This document shows, one piece after another, positions 8,146 to 16,321 of a stretch of 64,000 bases of DNA. The DNA is from Massilia sp. Root418 (GTDB lineage Bacteria > Pseudomonadota > Gammaproteobacteria > Burkholderiales > Burkholderiaceae_D): NCBI RefSeq assembly GCF_001425265.1, contig NZ_LMEC01000020.1, positions 365,839 to 429,838 on the forward strand. The letters run 5' to 3'. Numbering within the stretch: position 1 is the first letter of the stretch; the number at the start of each line of letters is the position of its first letter. The notes beneath the pieces are model-generated. The model saw only the letters and a list, made by a program, of their open reading frames with translations. It ran no database searches and was not told where the DNA came from. The translations under genes and the position numbers were made by a program.

Positions 8146-9717
8146 TCAAGCCTTGCCCAGCGCGCCGTCGCGGCGGCGCCAGATGGCCAGCGGATTGTCT
8201 TCGCGCAGCTCCACCGGCAACAACGCCTGCGCCAGGTTCTGGTAGCACACCGGGCGCAGGAAGCGGTTGATCGCGCCCGTGCCCACCGAGGTGCTGCGGC
8301 CGTCGGCCGTGGCCGGGAACGGCCCGCCGTGCACCATGGCGGTGGACACTTCCACGCCGGTCGGGAAACCGTTGGCCAGGATGCGGCCCACTTTGCGCTC
8401 CAGCACCGGCAGCAGCGCCTGCGCGTCGGCGTAGTCGCCTTCGTCCAGCTGCAGCGTGGCGGTCAGCTGGCCTTCCAGCTTTTCGGTGATGGCGCGCATC
8501 TCGGCGACGTCCTTGCAGGCCACCAGCAGCGACGCGGGGCCGAACACTTCTTCATGCAGCGCGTGCTCGCCCAGGAAGGAAGCGGCGCTGGTCTTGAAGA
8601 ACGCCGGTGCCCCCTTGCCTTCCAGCTGCTCGCCCTTGGCCAGCGTGGTGACGCAGCCCTGGCTGGCCAGGTTGGCCACGCCGCGCTGGTAGCTGCCGGC
8701 GATGCCGGCGGTGAGCATGGTGGCCGGCGCGGTCGGCTGCAGCGCCATGGTGGCCGCTTGCGCAAAGCGGTCCAGGTCCGGGCCGGCTATGCCCAGCACC
8801 AGGCCGGGGTTGGTGCAGAACTGCCCCACGCCCATCACCAGCGAGGCCGCGAAGCCCTGGGCGATGCTTTCACCGCGCGCGGCAAGCGCCTGCGGCAGCA
8901 GGTAGACCGGGTTGATGCTGCTCATTTCCGCGTACACGGGGATCGGCTGCGGACGCGCTGCGGCAACCGCCATCAGCGCGGTGCCGCCCGAACGCGAGCC
9001 GGTGAAGCCCACCGCCTGGATGGCGGGATGCGCCACCAGGGTCTGGCCGATGCCGTTGCCGGTACCGGTCAGCAGCGCGAACACGCCGGCCGGCAGGCCG
9101 CACTGTTCCACCGCCTTGACCACGGCGCGCGCCACCAGTTCGGAGGTGCCGGGATGCGCCGAGTGGGCTTTCAGCACCACAGGGCAGCCGGCGGCCAGGG
9201 CCGAGGCGGTGTCGCCGCCGGCCACGGAAAACGCGAGCGGGAAATTGCTGGCGGCGAAAACGGCCACCGGGCCGACGGGGATCAGGCGCATGCGCAGGTC
9301 CGGGCGCGGCGGGGTGCGTTCCGGCAGCGCGGTGTCGATGCGGGCGTCGCGCCAGGAGCCTTCGCGCAGCAGGTCGGCGAACAGCTTGAGCTGGTTGACG
9401 GTGCGGCCACGCTCGCCCTCAAGGCGTGCGCGCGGCAGGCCGCTTTCGGCCATGGCGCGTTCGATCAGCGTGTCGCCCAGCGCCATGATCTGCGCGCCGA
9501 TGGCTTCGAGGAAGCTGGCGCGGTCCGCGTCGGTGGTGGCGCGGAAGGTGTCGAACGCGGCGCCGGCCAGGCTGCAGGCCTGGTCGATCTGGGCCGCATC
9601 CACCATGTGGAAGTCCGGTTCCATGGCGGCGGCGTCGGCCGGGTTCATGGCCTTGAAGGAGCCGCCGTTGCCTTTGACGGCGACGCCGCCGATGAGTGCT
9701 TCACCAGTAATGATCAT
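8146..9717 (-). CDS. Alpha-ketoglutaric semialdehyde dehydrogenase (aldehyde dehydrogenase family)
   Basis: A 523-residue NAD(P)-dependent aldehyde dehydrogenase of the group that oxidises 2,5-dioxopentanoate to 2-oxoglutarate, the last step of oxidative arabinose breakdown. Visible landmarks are VFAASNFPLAFSVAGGD (cofactor site), FTGSRSGG (glycine loop) and GQFCTNPG with the catalytic Cys near 301. The N-terminus ITGEALIGG is typical of this branch. Its start codon overlaps the stop of the FAH gene in an ATGA, so the two are translationally coupled. The product feeds the TCA cycle. Confidence 0.92.
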   Translation of the reverse strand: MIITGEALIGGVAVKGNGGSFKAMNPADAAAMEPDFHMVDAAQIDQACSLAGAAFDTFRATTDADRASFLEAIGAQIMALGDTLIERAMAESGLPRARLEGERGRTVNQLKLFADLLREGSWRDARIDTALPERTPPRPDLRMRLIPVGPVAVFAASNFPLAFSVAGGDTASALAAGCPVVLKAHSAHPGTSELVARAVVKAVEQCGLPAGVFALLTGTGNGIGQTLVAHPAIQAVGFTGSRSGGTALMAVAAARPQPIPVYAEMSSINPVYLLPQALAARGESIAQGFAASLVMGVGQFCTNPGLVLGIAGPDLDRFAQAATMALQPTAPATMLTAGIAGSYQRGVANLASQGCVTTLAKGEQLEGKGAPAFFKTSAASFLGEHALHEEVFGPASLLVACKDVAEMRAITEKLEGQLTATLQLDEGDYADAQALLPVLERKVGRILANGFPTGVEVSTAMVHGGPFPATADGRSTSVGTGAINRFLRPVCYQNLAQALLPVELREDNPLAIWRRRDGALGKA

Positions 9718-10706
9718 AAGGCGTTGACTTTCGTGTAGCTGGTTTCGGCAACTTCCAGGCGGTTGCGCAGCGCGGGGCCGAAGGCAGGCGCTTCGATCTC
9801 GAAGGTTTCGCCCGGCTGCACGCTGATGTTGTCCGCAACACTCAGGGTGGCGGTGCCGAAGAAGTGGATGTGGACATCGCCGGCGCGCTTGAACAGGCCG
9901 TACTTGAAGTGGTGGTACTCCAGGTTGGCGATGGTGTGCGACATGTTTTCTTCGCCGCTGAAGAAGGCTTTCTCCCAGCGTACCTTGCCTTCCTTGTCCA
10001 GGATGCGCGAAGTGCCGGTGACGCTGGCCGGCAGTTCGCCGACCAGCAGCGCCGGGCCAAGGCCGCAGGCGCGCAGCTTGGAGTGTGCCAGGTAGAGGTA
10101 GTTCTGGCGCTCGGTCACATGGTCGGAGAATTCGTTGCCGATGGCGTAGCCGACGCGGTATGGCTGGCCGTCGTCGCCGATGATGTACAGACCGGCGATT
10201 TCAGGTTCTTCGCCGCCGTCCAGCGCGAAGTCCGGCATCACCAGCGACTGGCCGGTGGCGGCCACGATGGAGCCGTCGCCCTTGTAGAACCACTCGGGCT
10301 GCACGCCGGCGGTGCCGGCGGCAGGCTTGCCGCCTTCCACGCCCATGCGGAACATCTTCATGGAGTCGCTCAGGGATTCGACGTCGCCGCCGATTTTCTT
10401 GTGCATGGAGTCGCGCGTGTCGGCGCTGCCCAGGTGGGTCAGGCCGGTGCCGGTGACGTAGGCGTGCGCTTCGTCGGCGTGGTCCAGCGGCGTGAGCAGG
10501 CGGCCGGCTGCGGCCACGTCGGCGTAGTTGTGGGTTTGCGGACCGGCGTCGGCCTGCGCCAGTTCGGCCAGGCTTTTCTTCTGGGCGATGGCCGCTTGCG
10601 CCAGGGCGTAGGTGGTGGTGAAGCTTTCCAGTTCGCGGATGGTGGACTGCTCCAGCAGGCCAACGCGGCGTTCACCGTTTTCTTTTTTGAATTGTACGAG
10701 CAGCAT
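9714..10706 (-). CDS. AraD1-type fumarylacetoacetate hydrolase-family protein
   Basis: The 330-residue product belongs to the FAH fold and matches the branch annotated AraD1, found in sugar-acid operons. Metal-site features of the fold are seen: EPEIAGLY near residue 170, followed by GYAIGNEFSDH and ALLVGELP. In this operon the missing step is dehydration of L-2-keto-3-deoxyarabonate to alpha-ketoglutaric semialdehyde, usually done by a DHDPS-fold AraD. No DHDPS-family gene is visible here, so this protein is the best candidate for that reaction; this is inference from context. CAGGAGA precedes the start, and the stop overlaps the next gene. Confidence 0.82.
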   Translation of the reverse strand: MLLVQFKKENGERRVGLLEQSTIRELESFTTTYALAQAAIAQKKSLAELAQADAGPQTHNYADVAAAGRLLTPLDHADEAHAYVTGTGLTHLGSADTRDSMHKKIGGDVESLSDSMKMFRMGVEGGKPAAGTAGVQPEWFYKGDGSIVAATGQSLVMPDFALDGGEEPEIAGLYIIGDDGQPYRVGYAIGNEFSDHVTERQNYLYLAHSKLRACGLGPALLVGELPASVTGTSRILDKEGKVRWEKAFFSGEENMSHTIANLEYHHFKYGLFKRAGDVHIHFFGTATLSVADNISVQPGETFEIEAPAFGPALRNRLEVAETSYTKVNAL

Positions 10707-10721
10707 GGTATCTCCTGTTGT

Positions 10722-10752
10722 GGCGGGTTACGCTACGCTAACCCGCCCTACG
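10722..10752. repeat. Palindromic intergenic repeat
   Basis: Short copy of the GGCGGGTTA/TAACCCGCC family with CTACG tail, between the dehydratase and FAH genes. It is paired with an inverted copy 18 bp away. Confidence 0.85.
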
Positions 10753-10770
10753 TCAGCGCCGCCGGGGCAC

Positions 10771-10805
10771 CGTAGGGCGGGTTAGCGCGAAGCGCGTAAC
10801 CCGCC
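10771..10805. repeat. Palindromic intergenic repeat, inverted partner
   Basis: CGTAG plus GGCGGGTTA...TAACCCGCC. It ends seven bases from the dehydratase stop codon, in inverted orientation to 10722-10752. Confidence 0.85.
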
Positions 10806-10811
10806 ATTGAA

Positions 10812-12554
10812 TTAATGGGAATGCTTGGGCACGGCCGAACCGCGGCTGCCGACCAGGAAATCGAAGTCGCAGCCTTCGTCCGCCTGCAGCACGTGGTTGA
10901 TGTACAGCTGCTGGTAGCCCGACTTGGCGCCTTCCACCTTTTGCTCGGCGCGGGCGGCCAGGCGCTGCTTCATTTCCTCGTCCGAGATTTCCAGGTTCAG
11001 CAGGCCGCCGGCGCAGTCCAGCGTGATGAAGTCGCCGTCGCACACGATGCCCAGCGGGCCGCCGGCCATCGCCTCGGGTGCCACGTGCAGCACCACGGTG
11101 CCGTAGGCAGTGCCGCTCATGCGGGCGTCCGAGATGCGCACCATGTCTTTCACGCCGGCCGCCAGCAGCTTGGGCGGCAGGCCCATATTGCCCACTTCCG
11201 CCATGCCGGGGTAGCCTTTCGGGCCGCAGTTCTTCATCACCAGGATGGAGTTCGCGTCGCAGTCCAGGTCCGGGTCCATGATGCGTTCCTTGTAGTGCTC
11301 GAAGTTTTCGAACACCACGGCCTTGCCGCGATGCTGCATCAGCGCCGGCGTGGCGGCGGACGGCTTGAGCACCGCGCCGCGCGGCGCCAGGTTGCCGCGC
11401 AGGATGCAGATGCCGCCATCCTTGAGCAGCGGCTTGTCCAGCGGACGGATCACCTCGTCGTCGTAGATCGGCGCGTCGTTGTTGTTTTCCCACAGCGTCT
11501 TGCCGTTGGCGGTCAGTGCATCCTTGTGCGGCAGCATGCCGCCCTCGCCCATGCGGCGGATCACGCCCGGCAGGCCGCCGGCGTAGTAGAACTCTTCCAT
11601 CAGGAAGCGGCCGGACGGCAGCAGGTCCACCACGGTGGGCTGGCCACGGCCGATGCGGGTCCAGTCTTCCAGCTCCAGCGCCACGCCCATGCGGCCGGCG
11701 ATGGCCTTCAAGTGGATCACGGCGTTGGTGGAACCGCCGATGGCGGCGTTCACGCGGATGGCGTTCTCGAACGCTTCCTTGGTCAGGATCTTGGACAGGC
11801 GCAGGTCTTCCCAAACCATGTCGACAATGCGCATGCCGGACATATGGGCCAGCACGTAGCGGCGCGCGTCCACCGCAGGAATGGCGGCGTTGTGCGGCAA
11901 GGTGGTGCCCAGCGCTTCGGCCATGCAGGCCATGGTGGACGCGGTGCCCATGGTGTTGCAGGTGCCGGCCGAACGCGAGTGGCCCGCTTCGGCGGCCAGG
12001 AATTTGTGCATCGAGATTTCACCCGCTTTCACCTGCTCGTGCAGCTGCCATACGGCGGTGCCGGAGCCGATGCTCTTGCCGTCCAGCTTACCGTTCAGCA
12101 TGGGGCCGCCGGAGACGACGATGGTGGGCACGTCCACCGAGGCGGCGCCCATCAGCAGGGCCGGCGTGGTCTTGTCGCAGCCCACCAGCAGCACCACGGC
12201 GTCCATCGGATTGCCGCGGATGGATTCTTCCACGTCCATGGAGGCCAGGTTACGGGTCAGCATGGCCGTCGGGCGCAGATTCGATTCCCCGTTCGAGAAC
12301 ACGGGGAATTCAACCGGGAAGCCGCCGGCCTCCAGGATGCCGCGCTTGACGTGTTCGGCCAGCTTGCGGAAATGGGCATTGCAAGGCGTGAGTTCGGACC
12401 AGGTATTGCAAATGCCGATGATGGGCTTGCCCTGGAATTCGTGGTCTGGAATGCCCTGGTTCTTCATCCAGCTGCGGTACATGAAACCATTCTTGTCCTG
12501 GGTACCGAACCACTGCGCCGAGCGCAATGCCACTTTTTTCTTCGTCTCCGACAT
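10812..12554 (-). CDS. Sugar-acid dehydratase of the IlvD/EDD family, probable L-arabonate dehydratase
   Basis: The product (580 residues from the ATG at 12554) is an iron-sulfur dehydratase of the IlvD/EDD superfamily. Cluster-ligand cysteines are seen in GICNTWSE, LVGCDKTTPA and AGTCNTMGTA, and the family signature MKNCGPKGYPGMAEVG near residue 420. The N-terminus (KKVALRSAQWFGTQDKNGF) is the pattern of arabonate/xylonate dehydratases rather than of branched-chain IlvD. It converts L-arabonate to 2-keto-3-deoxyarabonate. The start at 12554 has AGGAG seven bases upstream; a longer reading from 12584 lacks this. It is the promoter-proximal gene of the arabinose operon, 85 bp below the operator at 12639-12660. 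Confidence 0.9.
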   Translation of the reverse strand: MSETKKKVALRSAQWFGTQDKNGFMYRSWMKNQGIPDHEFQGKPIIGICNTWSELTPCNAHFRKLAEHVKRGILEAGGFPVEFPVFSNGESNLRPTAMLTRNLASMDVEESIRGNPMDAVVLLVGCDKTTPALLMGAASVDVPTIVVSGGPMLNGKLDGKSIGSGTAVWQLHEQVKAGEISMHKFLAAEAGHSRSAGTCNTMGTASTMACMAEALGTTLPHNAAIPAVDARRYVLAHMSGMRIVDMVWEDLRLSKILTKEAFENAIRVNAAIGGSTNAVIHLKAIAGRMGVALELEDWTRIGRGQPTVVDLLPSGRFLMEEFYYAGGLPGVIRRMGEGGMLPHKDALTANGKTLWENNNDAPIYDDEVIRPLDKPLLKDGGICILRGNLAPRGAVLKPSAATPALMQHRGKAVVFENFEHYKERIMDPDLDCDANSILVMKNCGPKGYPGMAEVGNMGLPPKLLAAGVKDMVRISDARMSGTAYGTVVLHVAPEAMAGGPLGIVCDGDFITLDCAGGLLNLEISDEEMKQRLAARAEQKVEGAKSGYQQLYINHVLQADEGCDFDFLVGSRGSAVPKHSH

Positions 12555-12638
12555 GCAAAATCTCCTGTAATTTTCGTACTGCAATGGTGGAATACTAAAG
12601 AAGGTATCGATGCCTTTCCAATGAATTAAAAATCGATA

Positions 12639-12660
12639 TCGATACTGAAATTGATATCAA
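12639..12660. promoter_or_regulatory. Operator-like inverted repeat, arabinose regulon copy 2
   Basis: TCGATACTG and TTGATATCA half-sites (core GATACTG, five bases, GATATCA) 85 bp upstream of the dehydratase ATG. On the minus strand the repeat begins with TTGATA, a plausible -35, with TATCGA 16 bases further as a weak -10, so a bound protein would cover the promoter. A further palindrome, ATCGATATCGAT, overlaps it at 12632-12643. Confidence 0.7.
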
Positions 12661-12696
12661 TCCAAAAAGTTGCCTTGCGCTTATAATCTGTATAAC

Positions 12697-12739
12697 TTTT
12701 GTATTCCTTTTGTATTCCTTTTGTACTCCTTTTGCGCCC
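12697..12739. repeat. 11-bp tandem repeat in the dehydratase/ybaK divergent gap
   Basis: TTTTGTATTCC occurs twice exactly, then once with one change (TTTTGTACTCC), then as a partial fourth unit. The 11-bp period keeps each unit on nearly the same helix face. It ends about 25 bp before the ybaK start. Confidence 0.85.
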
Positions 12740-12764
12740 TTGATGAGCCACATATGAGCCACTT

Positions 12765-13229
12765 ATGAGCCTGCAATCCGTCCGCGACTTCTTCGTCTCC
12801 AGGCAGCTGGATCTCCCCATCATCGAGCTGGAGGTGAGCACCGCCACGGTGGCGCTGGCGGCCGAGGCGCATGGCGTGGAGCCGGGCCGTATCGCCAAGA
12901 CCCTGTCCTTCCGCCTGGGCGACGGCCGCGCCATCCTGCTGGTGGCCAGCGGCGACGCGCGCATCGACAACCGCAAGTTCAAGGACGCCTTCGGCAAGGG
13001 CCGGATGATGGACGCCGACGATGTGGTGCGCATGACCGGCCACCCGGTGGGCGGCGTGTGCCCCTTCGGCTTGGCCGAGCCGCTGCCGGTCTACCTCGAC
13101 GCATCGCTGAGAAAATACGACGAAGTGCTGCCGGCCGCCGGCGCGGTGCACAGCGCGGTGCGCATCAGCCCCGAACAAATCGCCGCCGTGACGGACGGCC
13201 AGTGGGTGGACGTGTGCCAGCCGGCGTGA
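12765..13229 (+). CDS. YbaK/EbsC-family aminoacyl-tRNA editing protein
   Basis: The 154-residue product matches the YbaK/ProX editing fold, which hydrolyses mischarged aminoacyl-tRNA in trans (Cys-tRNA-Pro in the best studied members). The conserved lysine region is visible in EPGRIAKTLSFRLGD near residue 45, and GHPVGGVCPFGL near 95 is the family's glycine-rich substrate loop. It is a cytoplasmic stand-alone domain. Its stop codon overlaps the GTG start of the CPBP protease gene, so the two are coupled. The arabinose operon is divergent. Which tRNA it edits is not decided by the sequence. Confidence 0.9.
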   Translation: MSLQSVRDFFVSRQLDLPIIELEVSTATVALAAEAHGVEPGRIAKTLSFRLGDGRAILLVASGDARIDNRKFKDAFGKGRMMDADDVVRMTGHPVGGVCPFGLAEPLPVYLDASLRKYDEVLPAAGAVHSAVRISPEQIAAVTDGQWVDVCQPA

Positions 13230-13951
13230 ACGACGCGGTTGCCAAGCCACTGTCGGACGCGGCGCGGACCTGGAACGAGATCAAACACGAGATCGGCCTG
13301 TTCGCCGCCTTTGTGCGCCATCCGCGCCGTACGCTGCCGGGCGACAAGCAGTGGCTGAGCCGTTTCCTGCTGCTGTGGGGGCTGTGCCTGGCCGTTGCCG
13401 TGCTGCAGATTCCGCTTGAAATCGGCTTCGAGCAGTTCGCCCCGTCTATCAAGTACAACCTCACCACCGACACCAAATTCATGCTGATGGCGGTATTCCT
13501 TGCGCCGGTGGCGGAGGAGCTGGCCTTCCGCGCCGGGCTGCGCAGCGCGCGCTACACCCTGTTCGCCGGCCCTGCACTGCTCGTGCTCGCGCGCGCCGGC
13601 ACCATTCCACTGGCGCTGGCCGTGGCGGCGGCGTTCTCGCTGATCGCGCTGCTGGACTGGATCTACCGACGCCGCTTCGCCCGTCCCGGCCTGGTGATGC
13701 GGCGCGGCCGCGCCTTCCTGCGGCGATACCGGCTGGTGGTGTGGGCCTATGCCGCCGCCTTCGCCGTCATCCACATCGGAAATTTCGACTATTCGCACCA
13801 GGCGGCCTTCCTAATGCCGCTGATGCTGCTGCCGCAGCTGTTCTGCGGCCTGGTATTCAGCTACCTGCGCATCCGCCACGGCCTGCGCTACAGCATCCTG
13901 CTGCACGCCGCCTACAACGCCAGCCTGTGCTCCGTGCTACTGCTGGGATAA
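13226..13951 (+). CDS. CPBP-family intramembrane metalloprotease
   Basis: A membrane protein of 241 residues if read from the GTG at 13226, which overlaps the ybaK stop (GTGA). The CPBP (Abi/CAAX protease-like) motifs are present: EELAFR in APVAEELAFRAGLR, then VIHIGNFDY and LLHAAYNASL, giving the Glu-Glu-x3-Arg, His and His/Asn catalytic set across four or more hydrophobic segments. The upstream reading from 13058 runs through ybaK in another frame and was discarded. Substrate unknown; family members process prenylated or bacteriocin-related peptides. Confidence 0.82.
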   Translation: MNDAVAKPLSDAARTWNEIKHEIGLFAAFVRHPRRTLPGDKQWLSRFLLLWGLCLAVAVLQIPLEIGFEQFAPSIKYNLTTDTKFMLMAVFLAPVAEELAFRAGLRSARYTLFAGPALLVLARAGTIPLALAVAAAFSLIALLDWIYRRRFARPGLVMRRGRAFLRRYRLVVWAYAAAFAVIHIGNFDYSHQAAFLMPLMLLPQLFCGLVFSYLRIRHGLRYSILLHAAYNASLCSVLLLG

Positions 13952-13965
13952 TCTCTTGCTATAGT

Positions 13966-14223
13966 ATGAACATGGACTACGAAACCGTTGGCAAGCTCAT
14001 TTTCGCCCACAACCGGCTGAAATTTGAAATCGACGCCTGCAGAGCATCGGGCACCGGCACGGGCAGCGCCGAATGGGCGGCCCTGCTGGCCGACGTCGCG
14101 GCAATGGACCTTGTATTCGACAGCCTGCAGCGCCGGGAAGCGCGCTTCGACACAAGCCAGGCGGAGGCCATGCTTGCGCTGCACCAGCGTGCCCGCGACG
14201 CATTCAAGGCACTGCAATGCTGA
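13966..14223 (+). CDS. Small hypothetical protein (85 aa)
   Basis: An 85-residue, probably helical protein starting MNMDYETVGKLIFAHNRLKF and ending in KALQC. I do not recognise a family. Charge pattern and heptad-like spacing from about residue 45 (VFDSLQRREARFD) suggest a helical hairpin. It starts 15 bp after the CPBP gene, and its stop overlaps the ATG of the next small membrane protein, so it is part of a tightly coupled run of four genes reaching 15732. Confidence 0.65.
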   Translation: MNMDYETVGKLIFAHNRLKFEIDACRASGTGTGSAEWAALLADVAAMDLVFDSLQRREARFDTSQAEAMLALHQRARDAFKALQC

Positions 14224-14459
14224 TTTTGAAGGTCATTATGGTGATATTCGTGGTGGCGGTCGGCATCCCCTGCCAGATCATCGACTACCGCCACCGCCGG
14301 AACAATGCCTACGTGCCGGGCAGCGGCTGGTCTTATTATTCACGCCTGAAGCGCGAAGGCAGCTGGGAAGGCAGGTTCATGATGAACAGCGCCTACATGG
14401 CTATCGCGCTGGTGCTGTCCATGGCCGCGCTGCTGGCCGCCCACCTGTTCAGGGCATGA
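14217..14459 (+). CDS. Small membrane protein (80 aa)
   Basis: An 80-residue protein with two predicted membrane segments: residues 2-20 (LILKVIMVIFVVAVGIP) and about 58-76 (AYMAIALVLSMAALLAAHLF), joined by a basic loop with YRHRRNN and SYYSRLKREG. I do not recognise the family. The ATG overlaps the stop of the preceding gene, and its own stop overlaps the next start (ATGA), consistent with stoichiometric co-expression with the Lgt-like enzyme. Confidence 0.68.
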   Translation: MLILKVIMVIFVVAVGIPCQIIDYRHRRNNAYVPGSGWSYYSRLKREGSWEGRFMMNSAYMAIALVLSMAALLAAHLFRA

Positions 14460-15337
14460 GCATGGCCTATCCCTACCTGAGCGACGTGGTGCACGCCCTG
14501 ACCGGCCTGGCCCTGCCCTTGCCGCTGCCGATGTTCGGCCTGTTCGTGGCCACCGCCATGCTGGCCGGCTCCCATCTGCTCACGCTGGAACTCAGACGCC
14601 TGCACGCGGCCGGCAAGCTGGCCACCGCGTCCGGCATCGCGCCGCACGAGATCGTGCCCAACCTGACACTGATCGTCATGGCGGCCGGCATCGCGGGCGC
14701 GCGCCTGTTCCACATCCTGGAGAACCTGGACGAATTCCGCGCCGCGCCGCAAGCGATGATCTTTTCCACCTCGGGCCTGAGCATCTTCGGCGGGCTGATA
14801 CTGGGCACCCTGGCCGGCGTGCTTTTCGTGCGCCGGCACAAGCTGCCGCTGCTGCCCACGCTGGACGCGGCCGCCCCGGCCATGATGCTGGGCTACGCCA
14901 TCGGCCGCATCGGCTGCCAGGTGTCCGGCGACGGCGACTGGGGCCGCGCCGCCAATCTGGCACTCAAGCCGGACTGGCTGCCGCTGTGGACCTGGGCGCA
15001 AACCTACGACAACAACGTGGTCGGCGCCGTGATCGCCGCGCCGGGCGTCTATCCCACGCCGATGTACGAAGCCTTGATGGCGTTCGCCTGCTTCGCGGTG
15101 CTGTGGGCGCTGCGCAAGCGCGGCCATGCGGCGGGCTGGCTGTTTTCCGTGTACATGCTGCTGGCGGGCGCCGAGCGGCTGCTGATCGAACAAATCCGCA
15201 TCAATCCCGTGCTGGACTTCGGCGCCATCCGCGCCACCCAGGCCGAGATGATCGCCGCGCTGCTGATGCTGGCCGGCGCCGCCGGCGCGGCCGTGCTGGC
15301 GGGATGGCGCGGGCGCACAGGGAGGGTACTGCCATGA
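14456..15337 (+). CDS. Lgt-like prolipoprotein diacylglyceryl transferase paralogue
   Basis: A 293-residue multi-pass membrane protein of the Lgt family, which moves diacylglycerol from phosphatidylglycerol to a lipoprotein cysteine. Family fold marks are GARLFHILEN, GLSIFGGLILG and YAIGRIGCQVSGDGDWG. Two residues essential in E. coli Lgt look different: the His of the SFHGG segment is Phe here, and the GRLGNFINGE signature reads GRIGCQVSGD, keeping Arg but losing Asn. That fits a divergent subfamily with an altered acceptor or donor rather than the housekeeping enzyme. It starts in an ATGA overlap and ends overlapping the GFA gene. Confidence 0.82.
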   Translation: MSMAYPYLSDVVHALTGLALPLPLPMFGLFVATAMLAGSHLLTLELRRLHAAGKLATASGIAPHEIVPNLTLIVMAAGIAGARLFHILENLDEFRAAPQAMIFSTSGLSIFGGLILGTLAGVLFVRRHKLPLLPTLDAAAPAMMLGYAIGRIGCQVSGDGDWGRAANLALKPDWLPLWTWAQTYDNNVVGAVIAAPGVYPTPMYEALMAFACFAVLWALRKRGHAAGWLFSVYMLLAGAERLLIEQIRINPVLDFGAIRATQAEMIAALLMLAGAAGAAVLAGWRGRTGRVLP

Positions 15338-15732
15338 AAACCAAACGCGTCGGCCCGACCGACATCAAGCCAGTACACCTGGCGCACTGCCACTGCGGCG
15401 CAGTGGAACTGGAGCTGTCGCTACCGGACGGCGTGGTGGATCCGCGCCGCTGCGACTGCTCCATCTGCCGGCGCAAGGGCGCCATCGTGGCCTCGGTGCC
15501 GCTGTCCGGCTTGCGCGTCGTGCGCGGGCAGGACGTGCTCAAGCTGTACCAGTTCAACACCTGCACGGCGCGGCACTATTTCTGCTCCGTGTGCGGCATC
15601 TACACCCACCACCAGCGCCGCTCCAATCCGGATCAATACGGCTACAACGTCGGCTGCCTGGACGGCGTGAACCCGTTCGACCTGGGCGAAGTCCCAACCA
15701 ACGACGGCGTGAACCATCCCGCAGACCGCTAG
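15334..15732 (+). CDS. CENP-V/GFA-domain zinc protein
   Basis: The 132-residue protein carries the zinc ligands of the GFA (CENP-V) fold: CHCG near residue 19, CDCSICRR near 40 and FCSVCGIYTHH near 85. Members include S-(hydroxymethyl)glutathione synthase, but most are of unknown function and that activity should not be assumed here. The ATG lies inside the stop of the Lgt-like gene. It is the last gene of the co-directional run beginning at ybaK; the 157 bp to the convergent osmC-like gene show no clear terminator. Confidence 0.85.
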   Translation: MKTKRVGPTDIKPVHLAHCHCGAVELELSLPDGVVDPRRCDCSICRRKGAIVASVPLSGLRVVRGQDVLKLYQFNTCTARHYFCSVCGIYTHHQRRSNPDQYGYNVGCLDGVNPFDLGEVPTNDGVNHPADR

Positions 15733-15889
15733 CGGCGGCAGCGCGATCTTCAAGCGATCGTTCTGCGAACGCGGCTACCGCCATGCTGAATCCGGTGCTG
15801 TCGCGCGCCATCAGCAGGTAGTCGTAAATCGAAGAATCGAGACGCGCCCTATGCGTGCAAAGTCACGTTTATTGCATCCGGGCATTGAA

Positions 15890-16285
15890 TCATATCCGGA
15901 TGACCGGGACGCCAGTGCGGATAGTGTTGTGGACCTCGGCCACAGCGTCGGTTTCGCGCAGCAGCCTGGCGATGTCTTCTGCGGAGGCAGCCGAGCGGAT
16001 GGCGGCTGTGTAGCGGATGTCGCTGGCCGCCAGGCCCACGCCGGCGAATTCGGCGCTGGCTTGTACGTGCGCGCCGTCGATGGCGATGCCCAGGCGCTGC
16101 GCTTCGCGGTACAGGTCATTGCAGTAACAGGTGGCCAGCGCCAGCATCAGGAATTCGCCGCCATTCACGGCCGAGCCCTGCCCGGACGGTTTGGCTGGAA
16201 TGGACAACGCTTGCGCGCTGCCGCCCGTTGCCACCGACACCGAGTGCCCTACCGCCGAACTGTCCACCGTTGCAGAGATACGCAT
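15890..16285 (-). CDS. OsmC-family protein
   Basis: A 131-residue OsmC-like domain (residues 1-131). GGEFLMLALATCYCNDLYREA around 43-62 is the conserved helix with the peroxidatic cysteine region. The second conserved cysteine of classical OsmC/Ohr, expected near residue 115-125, is not seen (the C-terminus is HNTIRTGVPVIRI), so it may not be a two-cysteine hydroperoxide reductase. It follows the uridine kinase gene by 36 bp in the same direction. Role in oxidative stress is inferred only from family. Confidence 0.82.
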   Translation of the reverse strand: MRISATVDSSAVGHSVSVATGGSAQALSIPAKPSGQGSAVNGGEFLMLALATCYCNDLYREAQRLGIAIDGAHVQASAEFAGVGLAASDIRYTAAIRSAASAEDIARLLRETDAVAEVHNTIRTGVPVIRI

Positions 16286-16321
16286 GTACCCTCCCGCATG
16301 AACAACTTCACAACGTTTGGC

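Noticed and set aside
15733..15889. Search for a gene or terminator between the GFA and OsmC-like genes
   Set aside because: Only short imperfect hairpins without a T-tract and no plausible reading frame.
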